Shown here in pieces: positions 1 through 7,194 of a DNA stretch of 11,706 bases. Numbering within the stretch: position 1 is the first letter of the stretch; each line of letters begins with the position of its first letter. Below the pieces are notes generated by a model. That model did no database searches. It was given only the letters and a program-made list of their open reading frames with translations, and was not told the origin of the DNA. The translations under genes were made by a program, and so were the position numbers. The stretch is from Planctomycetota bacterium. Its GTDB lineage: Bacteria; Planctomycetota; Phycisphaerae; Phycisphaerales; SM1A02. Location of the stretch: assembly GCA_027295435.1 (NCBI GenBank), contig JAPUKX010000244.1:1-11706 (forward strand), given 5' to 3'.

Positions 1-788
1 TCGGAGTTGACCCGGGGGCGGAACGCATACTCGATCGGCTCGAGCGGGGTGCCGTCCAGGGGGGCCTCAATCTCCACGACCAGGGTCGAGCCGGCGGGGA
101 CGATCGCCTGGCCCCCAACGGCATCCAGGACCGGAGTTATGAAGACCGACCCCGCGTCGGCGTCGTCCACCGTCAGCGATGCGGAGGCGACCAGGGTTAG
201 GGATAACAGATCCGGCGGGCAGCCGGTGCTGTCTGTATACACATTGATATTGATCGGAATCGCCCCAACCGTGCCGGCGAAGTGCTCCATCTGCTCGATG
301 CCCCACTTCACACTGTGGATCTCCAACGAGCCGACGAGATTCGGCAGCTCGACGGAGAGGTCGAAGCAGCGTGCGTACTTATTTGGGGTCGTGCCGGCCC
401 CGGCTACGCCACACGCCACGGAGGCGCCCGGCGTTACGTCCTTTTCGCAGGTTTGGGTGATGCAGGCGAAGACCCCATCGAAGGTGCTCACCGGGCAGAG
501 GCCACCACAGGCCGGTCCAGCAACGCCGCCATCGGATCGGGATTCATAGCCCAGCTGCTGTGCCTTCCAAGCATCTTCCGGGAACTGCACGGAGAAGGAG
601 ACGGGGGCCTGTGCCTTCCGTGGCGCCGCGGCTACTACCGATGAACTCGCGGTGGACGCAGCCACTGCAAGCTCGCCACTGGACGGGGCGCCCAGGGCCA
701 TCATGGTGAGTCCAACCGCGCCGGCAGCCGCAATCAGCAGACCGCCACCGCTACACAAGCAAAGCCGCATTTTTGACCGGTAATTCAT
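1..788 (-). CDS. Exported Cys-containing protein of unknown function (3' end beyond window)
   Basis: The minus frame from ATG at 788 is open for 262 codons to the window edge without a stop, so the C-terminus is missing. GGAGG (797-801, minus) lies 8 nt before the ATG and fixes the start; ATG at 770 is a weaker alternative. Residues 1-34 form a Sec signal peptide: basic n-region (R4, K6, R8), hydrophobic 17-32, likely cleavage after ALGA. An Ala/Ser-rich linker follows to about residue 60. The mature part has Cys at 94, 98, 109, 114, 126, 141 and 190, probably disulfides. Residues 136-245 look like a beta-sandwich, with segments such as INVYTDSTGCPPD and VPAGSTLVVEI. From memory these resemble a domain common in secreted planctomycete proteins, often ending in PEP-CTERM or dockerin tails; I cannot name the family. 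Probably extracellular or cell-surface. Gene and export are secure, function unknown. Confidence 0.85.
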   Translation of the reverse strand, partial: MNYRSKMRLCLCSGGGLLIAAAGAVGLTMMALGAPSSGELAVAASTASSSVVAAAPRKAQAPVSFSVQFPEDAWKAQQLGYESRSDGGVAGPACGGLCPVSTFDGVFACITQTCEKDVTPGASVACGVAGAGTTPNKYARCFDLSVELPNLVGSLEIHSVKWGIEQMEHFAGTVGAIPININVYTDSTGCPPDLLSLTLVASASLTVDDADAGSVFITPVLDAVGGQAIVPAGSTLVVEIEAPLDGTPLEPIEYAFRPRVNS

Positions 789-796
789 CGTCAAGA

Positions 797-801
797 CCTC
801 C
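797..801 (-). promoter_or_regulatory. Shine-Dalgarno GGAGG for the exported protein at 1-788
   Basis: On the minus strand GGAGG is followed by 8 nt and then ATG at 788. It supports this start over the internal ATG at 770. No convincing -35/-10 pair was found further upstream. Confidence 0.7.
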
Positions 802-1235
802 AAAACCTCTTAGTGCACTGGGGGGAAAGTCGTTTCATACGGAGTAATCGATGAGAGAGAAATAACCGCGCTGACAATGTACACCGCACCGGCGACACCC
901 TGCTGAATGAGGATGCGCCGCGCGCCGACATCGCCGTGTTCCGACCGGCTACCGCCGAGTTACCCTCGCTCCGGGCGCCGTTCGGCCGTTCACAACTGCT
1001 CTCTCTTCAATTGCTGCATCTCTCGGCGGCCGTCAGTGGCTCGCCGCCGCGTACACATGCGGCTGGAAGTGACGCATTCTTCCCGTCCGTGGCAGGACCA
1101 ACTCTTGTGACGCCGAGAAAAGCCCCAGAGTGCGGGCCCCGGTCGAGCCGGTTTTCTACCTATCTTGACCTCTGATGGGCCATTCCTCCTCTGGTGTTCC
1201 TTGAGTTCTCCTCGAACCTCGTACCCAACACAAAG

Positions 1236-1304
1236 CGTGTGCCCCACGGAGCGCCTCGGAGAGGCGGTTCGCACACGAGAGTAAATTACTCGACCATACG
1301 TCGA
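1236..1304. repeat. Cluster of three inverted repeats (nested hairpin plus two short palindromes)
   Basis: CGTGTGC (1236-1242) pairs with GCACACG (1271-1277) and encloses a second hairpin, CGCCTC (1252-1257) with GAGGCG (1261-1266) and loop GGA. Two bases later comes the near-perfect palindrome GAGTAA-A-TTACTC (1279-1291). This overlaps TCGAC (1290-1294) pairing with GTCGA (1300-1304) around CATAC. All pairs were read directly from the sequence. GAGTAAATTACTC has the look of an operator. The nested hairpin could be a structured RNA in either direction. No proper U-tract follows, so it is not a standard terminator. Confidence 0.5.
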
Positions 1305-1466
1305 TGTCAATAGGTTTTTGAAAATGGTGAGGCAATGGGCCGCGCCGGCGGGGGCAATGTAGCCGCAAAACACTGTTTTCGAGCATGTGAGCACGGTTGC
1401 CAGCAAGATTGGAGAGGCAGATTCCTGGGCAGAAAAGACCGGGTGAGGCGGCCGGCAGGCGGGATA

Positions 1467-1496
1467 CCCCGGACCCCCCAACCCCCCGGACTCCCC
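1467..1496 (-). other. G-quadruplex motif on the minus strand
   Basis: The plus strand has C-runs at 1467-1470, 1474-1479, 1482-1487 and 1493-1496. The minus strand is therefore four runs of 4, 6, 6 and 4 G separated by 5, 2 and 3 bases, a strong quadruplex consensus. It lies about 100 nt past the stop codon of the acyl-CoA synthetase gene and on its coding strand, so read-through mRNA would carry it. Confidence 0.6.
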
Positions 1497-1504
1497 GGAC
1501 CGCA

Positions 1505-1539
1505 GGGGAAAATGGGCCCGAGGGAAAAACGGGGCCGGG
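1505..1539 (+). other. G-quadruplex motif on the plus strand
   Basis: G-runs at 1505-1508, 1514-1516, 1522-1524, 1531-1534 and 1537-1539 are separated by at most 6 bases, which meets the usual G3+N1-7 rule. It begins 8 bases after the minus-strand motif, so the two strands carry back-to-back quadruplex candidates. Confidence 0.5.
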
Positions 1540-1595
1540 AGTTTCTCTTGAAGATGAAGAAGGCACCGAGGCCCGGAGGCATCCAGGAATGCGCC

Positions 1596-3113
1596 TCAGT
1601 CGGTGTGATCCTTGTTGCCGAGCACCGCCGGAGCTTCGCCTGGCGGCAATTTCGTGGTCTGTACGCTCAGCTCGCGGCGCATGATCTTGCCCGTGGGGTT
1701 GCGAGGCAGCTCCTGGAGCACGCGAATCTCGCGGGGGACCTTAAATTGGGCCAGTCGCTCTCGGCAGTGGGACCGCAAGGCGGATTGGTCAAACGCCGCG
1801 CCCTCGCAGAGCTCGACAAAGGCTAACGGGACTTCGCCGCGGGCCGGGTCCGGCATGCCGATGACCGCTGAGTCTTGGACGGCAGGGTGGGCGTTGAGCG
1901 CTTCCTCGATCTCGCGGGGGAAGACGTTCTCACCTCCGATGATTAGCATCTCCTTGATGCGGCCGGTGATGTGAAGGAAGCCGTCGGCATCGACCCGCCC
2001 GATGTCGCCGGTCTTGAAATAGCCCTCGTCGTCGAAGACCTCGGCGGTCTGCTGGGGCAGCTTGAAGTACCCGGGCATGATGTTGGGGCCGCGGACGCAG
2101 ACTTCGCCATCTTCGTCCACGCCGAGGCGAGCCCCGTCCAGCGCGACGATCTTCTGCTGGACATCAGGCAGGGCCATGCCGACCGACCCTGTCTTGTCGT
2201 CCTGGGGCCGGCACCAGTTGGTCACCGGACCGGTCTCGGTCAGGCCGTAGCCTTCCTTGATCGCGACATTGAACCGTTGGGCGAATCCGTCGAACACCGA
2301 CCGGGGCAAGGGCTCGCCGCCGGAGACGATGTATCGCAGCGAGGAGAAGTCTTCGGCGGTCGCGCTCTTGGATTGCAGGAAGGCGTTGTACATGGAGGGG
2401 ATGCCGATCATTGCGGTCGGCCGGTGGGTGCGAAGAAGCGTGAGGATTTTTCGGGGCAGGAATCGGGCGGTATAGATGACCTTGCACCCGACAGTGAACG
2501 GCAGCAGCGTCAGGACGGTGAGGCCGAAGCTGTGGAACTGCGGCAGAACGCCCAGCACGCTGTCGGATCGCGTGAAGCCGACCCATCGGACGCATTGGCG
2601 GACATTGGCGGCCAGATTCCCCACCGTGAGCATAACCCCCTTGGGTTTCCCGGAGGTCCCGGAGGTGTACAGCAGGGCCGCGAGATGATCGTCTGGCCGC
2701 CGGCGGCATCGCCGTATAGGCGGCAGGCCCTTGAAGCTCATCTGATCGAGCCGGATCTGGTTGATGCCCGCAGGCAGGCCGCCGACGTAGTCAATCATCG
2801 GCGTGACGGTGACGACGGTGTCGAGGTCGGCGTCGGCGATGACATATTCCAGGTCCTGCGATTTGAGCAGGTAGTTCAGCGGCACGATGGTCCGTCCCAG
2901 CATCCACGTGCCGAGCATGGCCATGGGAAACAGGGCCGACGTGGGCAGCATCAGGCCAATGTGTTGGGCGTTGCTGGTGCGCTGGATGGCCTTGGCAAGG
3001 TGCAGGGCGCCGAAATAGAGCTGGTAGGCCCTCCACTCACGACTGTCATCCACCACGACCTCACGCCGTGGGGCCAGCAGTAATCGGCGGATGATCGGCT
3101 TGACGATGCGCAT
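1596..3113 (-). CDS. AMP-dependent acyl-CoA / acyl-ACP synthetase (class I adenylate-forming)
   Basis: A 505-residue enzyme expected to activate a carboxylic (probably fatty) acid with ATP to an acyl-AMP and transfer it to CoA or acyl carrier protein. Core motifs are intact: P-loop YTSGTSGKPKG (149-159), YGLTETGP (289-296), YFKTGD (365-370), the hinge region GRIKEML followed by GGENVFPREIE (384-403), and NPTGKI with the catalytic lysine K476. The frame is open to 3455, but the first 114 residues of that extension are low-complexity, Arg/Pro-rich and overlap the divergent gene at 3177, so I start at ATG 3113 (MRIVKPIIRR). No Shine-Dalgarno precedes it. The N-terminal style (NYLLKSQDLEYVIADA) recalls the ligase half of Aas-type proteins, but no acyltransferase domain is present. 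Acyl-CoA versus acyl-ACP and chain length cannot be told from sequence. Cytosolic or peripheral membrane. Confidence 0.9.
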   Translation of the reverse strand: MRIVKPIIRRLLLAPRREVVVDDSREWRAYQLYFGALHLAKAIQRTSNAQHIGLMLPTSALFPMAMLGTWMLGRTIVPLNYLLKSQDLEYVIADADLDTVVTVTPMIDYVGGLPAGINQIRLDQMSFKGLPPIRRCRRRPDDHLAALLYTSGTSGKPKGVMLTVGNLAANVRQCVRWVGFTRSDSVLGVLPQFHSFGLTVLTLLPFTVGCKVIYTARFLPRKILTLLRTHRPTAMIGIPSMYNAFLQSKSATAEDFSSLRYIVSGGEPLPRSVFDGFAQRFNVAIKEGYGLTETGPVTNWCRPQDDKTGSVGMALPDVQQKIVALDGARLGVDEDGEVCVRGPNIMPGYFKLPQQTAEVFDDEGYFKTGDIGRVDADGFLHITGRIKEMLIIGGENVFPREIEEALNAHPAVQDSAVIGMPDPARGEVPLAFVELCEGAAFDQSALRSHCRERLAQFKVPREIRVLQELPRNPTGKIMRRELSVQTTKLPPGEAPAVLGNKDHTD

Positions 3114-3159
3114 CTGTCGTGGGGCGCCCAAACAAAGTGGCGAGGTTGGCCTTGTCGGT

Positions 3160-3188
3160 ACGATACGTTCCCCAGCGTGACTCGCCAA
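3160..3188 (-). promoter_or_regulatory. Possible sigma70-type promoter for the acyl-CoA synthetase gene
   Basis: On the minus strand TTGGCG (3183-3188) and TATCGT (3160-3165) are separated by 17 bp. Each matches the consensus at four of six positions. Transcription would start near 3153 and give a leader of about 40 nt. The -35 box lies just inside the divergent gene at 3177. Weak evidence based on spacing and partial consensus only. Confidence 0.3.
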
Positions 3189-3995
3189 TCGCACCATGCA
3201 GACTCCGGTCGAGCGACGCTCCGCATCGGCGTCCGGGTGGTGATCTGTGTGGCCATGGCGATTGGGCAAGCCGCGTGTAAATCCACGGCACGCGCCGCGG
3301 GGCTTGACCAGGCGCTGGTTGACTATCAGGCCAAGCGCTATGCGATGGCCCAGAAGCGGGCGGAGCGGGTGCAGCGTTCTTTGAGGGGGCCCCGGGGCGG
3401 GGATGCCGCGTACCTGGCCGGGCTGTGCGCGTATCAACTGGGCGATCTTGCCCAAGCCGAGCAGTGGCTGACGACTGCCACGCGATCATCACGCCCCGTG
3501 ACGGTCGGCAAGGCCAAGGCAGCCCTCGGCCTGGTGTTGATGGACCAGCACCGCCCGCGCGAGGCGGCGGGGCGCTTGAAAGAGGCCGCAGGGGTCCTGC
3601 GTGGAGAGGATGCCCGGCTGGCGGCCTATCACGCCGCCTTGGCCTACGAACAGGCCGGCGATGAGGCTTCGGCAGACCGATGGCTCAGGGTGGCCGAGGG
3701 TGACGCTGGGATCGCGGGGACCGATGCCGGCAGTCGCCCCATCCTCTTTACACTGCAAGCCGGGGCGTTTCGGCATCGCCGGCATGCGGAACGTGTAGCG
3801 GGCGACGTTTCTGCGATCGCGATGCACCACGGGCTGAGTGCAGCGCGGATTGTGCCCAGCCGTGATCAGCGTGGGCAAACGCTGTATCTGGTGCAATTCG
3901 GTCGGTTTCGGAGCCGAAGCGCCGCCGCCGCTGCCCGTAGCGACCTGGGCAAGTTGCAATACATTGTCGCCCTGCTAACGACGCCCAACTCGTAG
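3177..3995 (+). CDS. Exported TPR-like protein with C-terminal SPOR domain
   Basis: 272 residues from GTG at 3177. An Arg-containing n-region leads to a hydrophobic segment at 21-33 (VVICVAMAIGQAA) and then Cys34. The sequence before the Cys (QAAC) is an imperfect lipobox, so either a lipoprotein or a cleaved Sec substrate. Residues 45-175 are Ala-rich helical hairpins of TPR type (AYLAGLCAYQLGDLAQAEQWL and similar). Residues 189-267 fit the SPOR fold: FTLQAGAF, then a helix, then LYLVQFGRFRSRSAAAAA. SPOR domains are known to bind glycan strands stripped of stem peptides at the division septum, so an envelope or septal role is inferred. No ribosome binding site is visible and the start is uncertain; GTG codons at 3237 and 3240 would leave almost no n-region, and ATG 3255 would lose the signal. 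It is divergent from the synthetase gene, with 63 bp between. Confidence 0.8.
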   Translation: MTRQSHHADSGRATLRIGVRVVICVAMAIGQAACKSTARAAGLDQALVDYQAKRYAMAQKRAERVQRSLRGPRGGDAAYLAGLCAYQLGDLAQAEQWLTTATRSSRPVTVGKAKAALGLVLMDQHRPREAAGRLKEAAGVLRGEDARLAAYHAALAYEQAGDEASADRWLRVAEGDAGIAGTDAGSRPILFTLQAGAFRHRRHAERVAGDVSAIAMHHGLSAARIVPSRDQRGQTLYLVQFGRFRSRSAAAAARSDLGKLQYIVALLTTPNS

Positions 3996-4033
3996 TCTGA
4001 CCAGGCAGTCGCCCCGCTCTGCCCGATGATCGT

Positions 4034-4042
4034 TGCTAGAAT
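4034..4042 (+). promoter_or_regulatory. Extended -10 promoter for the HEAT-like protein gene
   Basis: TGCTAGAAT matches the extended -10 form TGnTAnAAT. No -35 is recognisable at the expected distance, which extended -10 promoters tolerate. Transcription starting near 4049 would give a leader of about 22 nt that just includes the Shine-Dalgarno. Confidence 0.5.
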
Positions 4043-4057
4043 GTCGCTACGCCCATC

Positions 4058-4065
4058 GAGAGGAG
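4058..4065 (+). promoter_or_regulatory. Shine-Dalgarno GAGAGGAG fixing the start at 4071
   Basis: GAGAGGAG is followed by 5 nt and ATG 4071. It decides against the upstream in-frame ATG codons at 4026 and 4041: both lie before this site, and a start at 4071 puts the signal peptide at the N-terminus. Confidence 0.75.
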
Positions 4066-4070
4066 CGACG

Positions 4071-5087
4071 ATGTTGCAGATACGTGATCTTGCGGTCGTT
4101 GTCGGCTTTCCCCTGGCGATTGCTTCGGCTGTGTGGGCTCAGACGCCTCAGCCGAGGGATCAGAGCGATCCGCGCTACGGGCTGCTCACGCCTTTGCCGG
4201 ATCAGGGGGCGATTCCCCCCATCGTCGAGCTGTTGGACGGTCCGACGGACGCCGAGCTGGCTCACCGCGCCAAGGTACGCCAATATGCCAAGCAGCTGCG
4301 CCTCATCCGGCACAAGTACCTGGGTCACAGGAAGGCCCAGGAATTGCGGGCTCGCGGAATCGCCCAGCTGAAGGAGTTCATCGACCCCGCCGCGTTCATG
4401 CCCATGATCGAGGTTCTGGTCCGGGAAGGTGACGATGTCCGCCTGGGTATGCTCGACCATTTCACAGCCCAGGGCGAGCAGGGCCAAGCGGCCCTGGCCT
4501 GGATAGCCATATACGATCGAGATTCCCAGATCCGCTACGAGGCTGCACAGCGCATGACTTCGCCGGTCTCAGCGTCCGTGCTGGGGGTGCTCGATACGGC
4601 CCTGCGTAGTCCCAAGCATCGTGTCGCGAACAACGCAGGGGTTCTGGCCGGTGGGCTCGGCGCGCTGCAGGCGATTCCACTGCTGATATTTGCCCAGATC
4701 ACTGCCGACGAGGTGGAGAAGAAGGGTGATCTGGCGTGGATCGCCATCGCAACCCAGCACGCCTTCGTGGCCCGGGTTGAGGCTGTCATTGACAATAATG
4801 TCGCCGTCTTTGTGCCGATCCCAGGCGTGGTTTCCGAAGGCGTGATCATGCGGGTCATCGACGCAGTGGTGGTGAATTACCGCACGGATGTGCATCGTTC
4901 GCTCGTGGCGATGACCACGAACGACTGGGGCCAGTCCACCAAGTACCTCGCCTACGACATCCGGCAATGGTGGCAGTGGTACAACAGCGAGTACGTGCCG
5001 TTCAAGAATGAGCAGGCTCGCCAAGCGCAAGCTGCCGTCTTGAGCAGCGCAGGCGACCCGGCGCCGTCCCCGGCGGACACTCCCTGA
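4071..5087 (+). CDS. Exported HEAT-repeat-like protein of unknown function
   Basis: 338 residues. The N-terminus is a Sec signal peptide (hydrophobic 8-20, cleavage expected between AVWA and QTP), so the protein is periplasmic or outside. After a Pro-rich linker (24-50), residues 60-210 are amphipathic helices spaced like HEAT repeats, including a typical RYEAAQRM turn at 155-162 and LGVLDTALRSPKHRVANNAGV at 171-191 followed by GALQAIPLL. A distinct region at 225-275 ends in a Trp-rich stretch (RQWWQWYNSEY, 298-308), which I have the impression recurs in exported planctomycete HEAT-like proteins. The tail is an Ala/Pro linker. No catalytic motif is seen, so a scaffold role is the best guess. 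It follows the SPOR gene by 75 bp but has its own promoter and converges on the cytochrome gene with a 20 bp gap and no visible terminator. Confidence 0.8.
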   Translation: MLQIRDLAVVVGFPLAIASAVWAQTPQPRDQSDPRYGLLTPLPDQGAIPPIVELLDGPTDAELAHRAKVRQYAKQLRLIRHKYLGHRKAQELRARGIAQLKEFIDPAAFMPMIEVLVREGDDVRLGMLDHFTAQGEQGQAALAWIAIYDRDSQIRYEAAQRMTSPVSASVLGVLDTALRSPKHRVANNAGVLAGGLGALQAIPLLIFAQITADEVEKKGDLAWIAIATQHAFVARVEAVIDNNVAVFVPIPGVVSEGVIMRVIDAVVVNYRTDVHRSLVAMTTNDWGQSTKYLAYDIRQWWQWYNSEYVPFKNEQARQAQAAVLSSAGDPAPSPADTP

Positions 5088-5107
5088 CCGCGCCGGACCA
5101 CCTACAT

Positions 5108-5983
5108 TCACTCGGGTACGGGAGTTCTCGAACGCGCGTACTCGAACGGCTCCCACACCGCTCCGTCGGCGATCCATTGCTCCAGCGCCGCGATGAGGTC
5201 GTCGGTCAGTTTGTCCTTGCCCGCCGGCATTTGCAGATCGGGGTCGTCGTGCCGCACGGCCAGAATCAGCAGGCTCTCGTCAGGCCGTCCGGGAACCAGA
5301 GCCGGACCGGATAGGCCGCCTTGCAGCAGGCCGGCGATCGTGGACTGGTCCAGCCCTCCCGAACGCTTGGCCCGCGTCGGATTGTGACACCTCAAGCAGT
5401 GGGTGGTCAGGATGGGGCGGACCTGGTTCCGAAAGAACGCCACGCGCGCGTCCTCGGTCGGTTCGCCCGGCGAATCCGCCGAGGCAAAGAGCTCGGCTAG
5501 CTCGTCCGGCGTTCCCGCGCCGTATTCATAGACCAGCCGCCCGCCATGATCGGCAGCGTTGGCGACCCAGCCAGCCAGAAACAGACTCCCCGCCACGGCC
5601 ACCCATGCTGAGGGCACGTGCACCTTTGGGTTGCGGGCGAAGCTGACAGCCAGCAATAGAGCCACCGCGCTTGCGAACCACCAGACCTTATCGCCGAGCT
5701 CCTCATGCTCTTCGAGAACCTCGTGCGCTTCGTCTGACAACGACCCGCGGATGGCATCGTGGGCGTCATCGCCGCTGTTCTTGGTTACGAATCCGCTTGC
5801 CATGAGCGCGACATAAAATGCAAGGGCCGTCCAGCGCATCGCCTTGGCGCGTTTTCCGATGAGCGCGGTGAGCAGAGCGAAGGGAATCCCGATGACCGAC
5901 AATACGATCGGGAAATGATTGACCATCGCGTGCCGCATCGCCGGGTCATTCCATGCATCAATGAACTGACTAAGCGGGTTCAT
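5108..5983 (-). CDS. DUF2231-like four-TM membrane protein fused to a planctomycete-type cytochrome c domain
   Basis: 291 residues. Four TM helices (about 22-42, 51-67, 99-116, 123-143) form a DUF2231-like module with conserved-looking histidines: HFPIVL near the start of TM1, and DHGGRLVYEYG after TM4. The latter resembles the GHxGGxLVY signature of this family and may bind a b-type heme. After an acidic linker comes a c-type heme domain of the planctomycete cytochrome C (PSCyt1) type: FFRNQVRPILTTHCLRCH (heme motif CLRCH at 196-200), SALVPGRP-like turn with DESLL, and QMP (M252, likely axial ligand), ending in LIAALEQWIADGA. Probably a cytoplasmic-membrane electron carrier with its heme c outside. 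AAGGAG (5991-5996, minus) is 7 nt from ATG 5983 and 4 nt from ATG 5986; I take the first spacing. It is the second gene after the class V PLP enzyme, 29 bp downstream. Confidence 0.9.
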   Translation of the reverse strand: MNPLSQFIDAWNDPAMRHAMVNHFPIVLSVIGIPFALLTALIGKRAKAMRWTALAFYVALMASGFVTKNSGDDAHDAIRGSLSDEAHEVLEEHEELGDKVWWFASAVALLLAVSFARNPKVHVPSAWVAVAGSLFLAGWVANAADHGGRLVYEYGAGTPDELAELFASADSPGEPTEDARVAFFRNQVRPILTTHCLRCHNPTRAKRSGGLDQSTIAGLLQGGLSGPALVPGRPDESLLILAVRHDDPDLQMPAGKDKLTDDLIAALEQWIADGAVWEPFEYARSRTPVPE

Positions 5984-6012
5984 CATTGTTCTCCTTCCAC
6001 AGCTGGGTTGAT

Positions 6013-7194
6013 TCAGCGAGTCAGCTCGACTACAGCGGCACCGAGTCGTTCGTATTCATCGGCCGTGTTGTACACCTGGCATGAGGCCCGGACCCACCAT
6101 CGATCGTCCCACTCGATGATCGGAACCTCGATGTGAAAGCGGTCAAACAGTTTCGCTTGGAAGGCTGCGGTTGATTTGTGCCGCCGGGTGTTATCCGGCA
6201 GCCCGACGGTGACCATCGAGCCGAGCATCGATCCATTCAGGGGCGTGCTTGGTTCGACGCCCCACTGCTGGCTGAGCAAGGCCTGCACCCAAATAGCCAG
6301 CTCATGATTGTGCCGCCGCACCCGGTCCCAACCAAAGCCGGCCATGAAATCGATCGCGTCCTTGGCGCATAACCAAGCCGTGATGTCGCGGGTTCCCTGC
6401 CAGGCGAACTCCTTGGCGAGATCTTCGCCGAGAAAGTGGCTGATGGTGTTGGGGTGGATGCCCGTTTGTTTGTCAGGCCTGACCCAGAGAAACGCAGATC
6501 CCTTCGGTGCGCAGACCCATTTGTGCAAGTTGGCGGTGTAGTAAGCCGCATTGAGTTGCCCGACATTCAGATCGACCATGCCCGGAGCGTGAGCGCCGTC
6601 AATGAGCACATCAATGCCACGCGCCGCGCACGCCTCGAGGATCGTCTCGACCGGGAACAGTATTGCCGTCGGCGAGGTGATGTGGTCGATCACAACAAGG
6701 CGCGTCCGGCCGGTCAAGGCGGCGGTAACCGCGTCCACCACGACATCCGGCGAAGCAATGGGCAGCGGGATCTTGACCTCGACCACCGTCGCCCCGGATC
6801 GATCGGCTGCGTGACGCATGGCCTGGCGAATGGCGTTGTATACATGGTTGGTGGTCACCAGCTCATCGCCACGGCCAAACTGCAACGACCGCAATACGGC
6901 ATTGACCCCTCCGGTCGCATTGGTGACGAACCCGAAATCCTTCGGCTCGGCGTTGATGAACTGTGCCACCGCCTGCTTCGCCCCGCCCAGCATTTCGTCG
7001 CGGCGCCGGTCAAGCTGTTCGACTGGTCTGGCCTCAATACGCGTACGCCATGCGGTCTGGGCCTCCAGGACCACCTTCGGCGTGGCCCCGTAGGAGCCGT
7101 GGTTGAGAAAGGCAATCGAGCGGTCAAGCAACCAGTGCGAGATCAGGTTCTCGTCGAGGGGCTGCGGTCGTGCCTGCAACACCCCAAGAGCCAA
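6013..7194 (-). CDS. Class V aminotransferase-fold PLP enzyme (isopenicillin N epimerase-like)
   Basis: 393 residues, fold type I PLP enzyme. FLNHGSYGATP (29-39) is the substrate-side N-terminal motif typical of the isopenicillin N epimerase-like subgroup. NATGGVN (92-98) holds the PLP phosphate, DGAHAPG (D199) contacts the pyridine nitrogen, and K225 in NLHKW is the Schiff base lysine, followed by APKGSAFLW. All key residues are present and the length is normal. The family includes epimerases, cysteine desulfurase-like lyases and EgtE-type sulfoxide lyases; sequence alone does not choose among them. The start is weak: TTG at 7194 directly follows an in-frame stop and has no Shine-Dalgarno; GTG 7182 is as likely. 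It is the first gene of a probable operon with the cytochrome gene. Cytosolic. Confidence 0.88.
   Translation of the reverse strand: MALGVLQARPQPLDENLISHWLLDRSIAFLNHGSYGATPKVVLEAQTAWRTRIEARPVEQLDRRRDEMLGGAKQAVAQFINAEPKDFGFVTNATGGVNAVLRSLQFGRGDELVTTNHVYNAIRQAMRHAADRSGATVVEVKIPLPIASPDVVVDAVTAALTGRTRLVVIDHITSPTAILFPVETILEACAARGIDVLIDGAHAPGMVDLNVGQLNAAYYTANLHKWVCAPKGSAFLWVRPDKQTGIHPNTISHFLGEDLAKEFAWQGTRDITAWLCAKDAIDFMAGFGWDRVRRHNHELAIWVQALLSQQWGVEPSTPLNGSMLGSMVTVGLPDNTRRHKSTAAFQAKLFDRFHIEVPIIEWDDRWWVRASCQVYNTADEYERLGAAVVELTR

Larger units (their letters stand above)
789..1595. other. Gene-poor intergenic region of about 800 bases
   Basis: The gap lies between the 5' end of the exported protein gene (minus) and the 3' end of the acyl-CoA synthetase gene (minus). 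Open frames exist on both strands (for example 990-1481 minus and 1335-1826 plus), but their products are rich in Arg, Pro, Cys and Gly, match no family I know and lack ribosome binding sites. The stretch does hold the 5' leader of the exported protein gene (789 to about 860), a cluster of inverted repeats at 1236-1304 and two G-quadruplex motifs at 1467-1539. A non-coding RNA or long regulated leader is possible but unproven. Confidence 0.6.

Noticed and set aside
1335..1826. 163-codon plus-strand open frame
   Set aside because: Basic, Pro/Gly-rich product, no ribosome binding site, and its second half is antisense to the acyl-CoA synthetase 3' end.
1971..3083. 370-codon plus-strand open frame
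   Set aside because: It lies entirely antisense to the acyl-CoA synthetase, whose motifs are unmistakable; a mirror frame expected at high GC.
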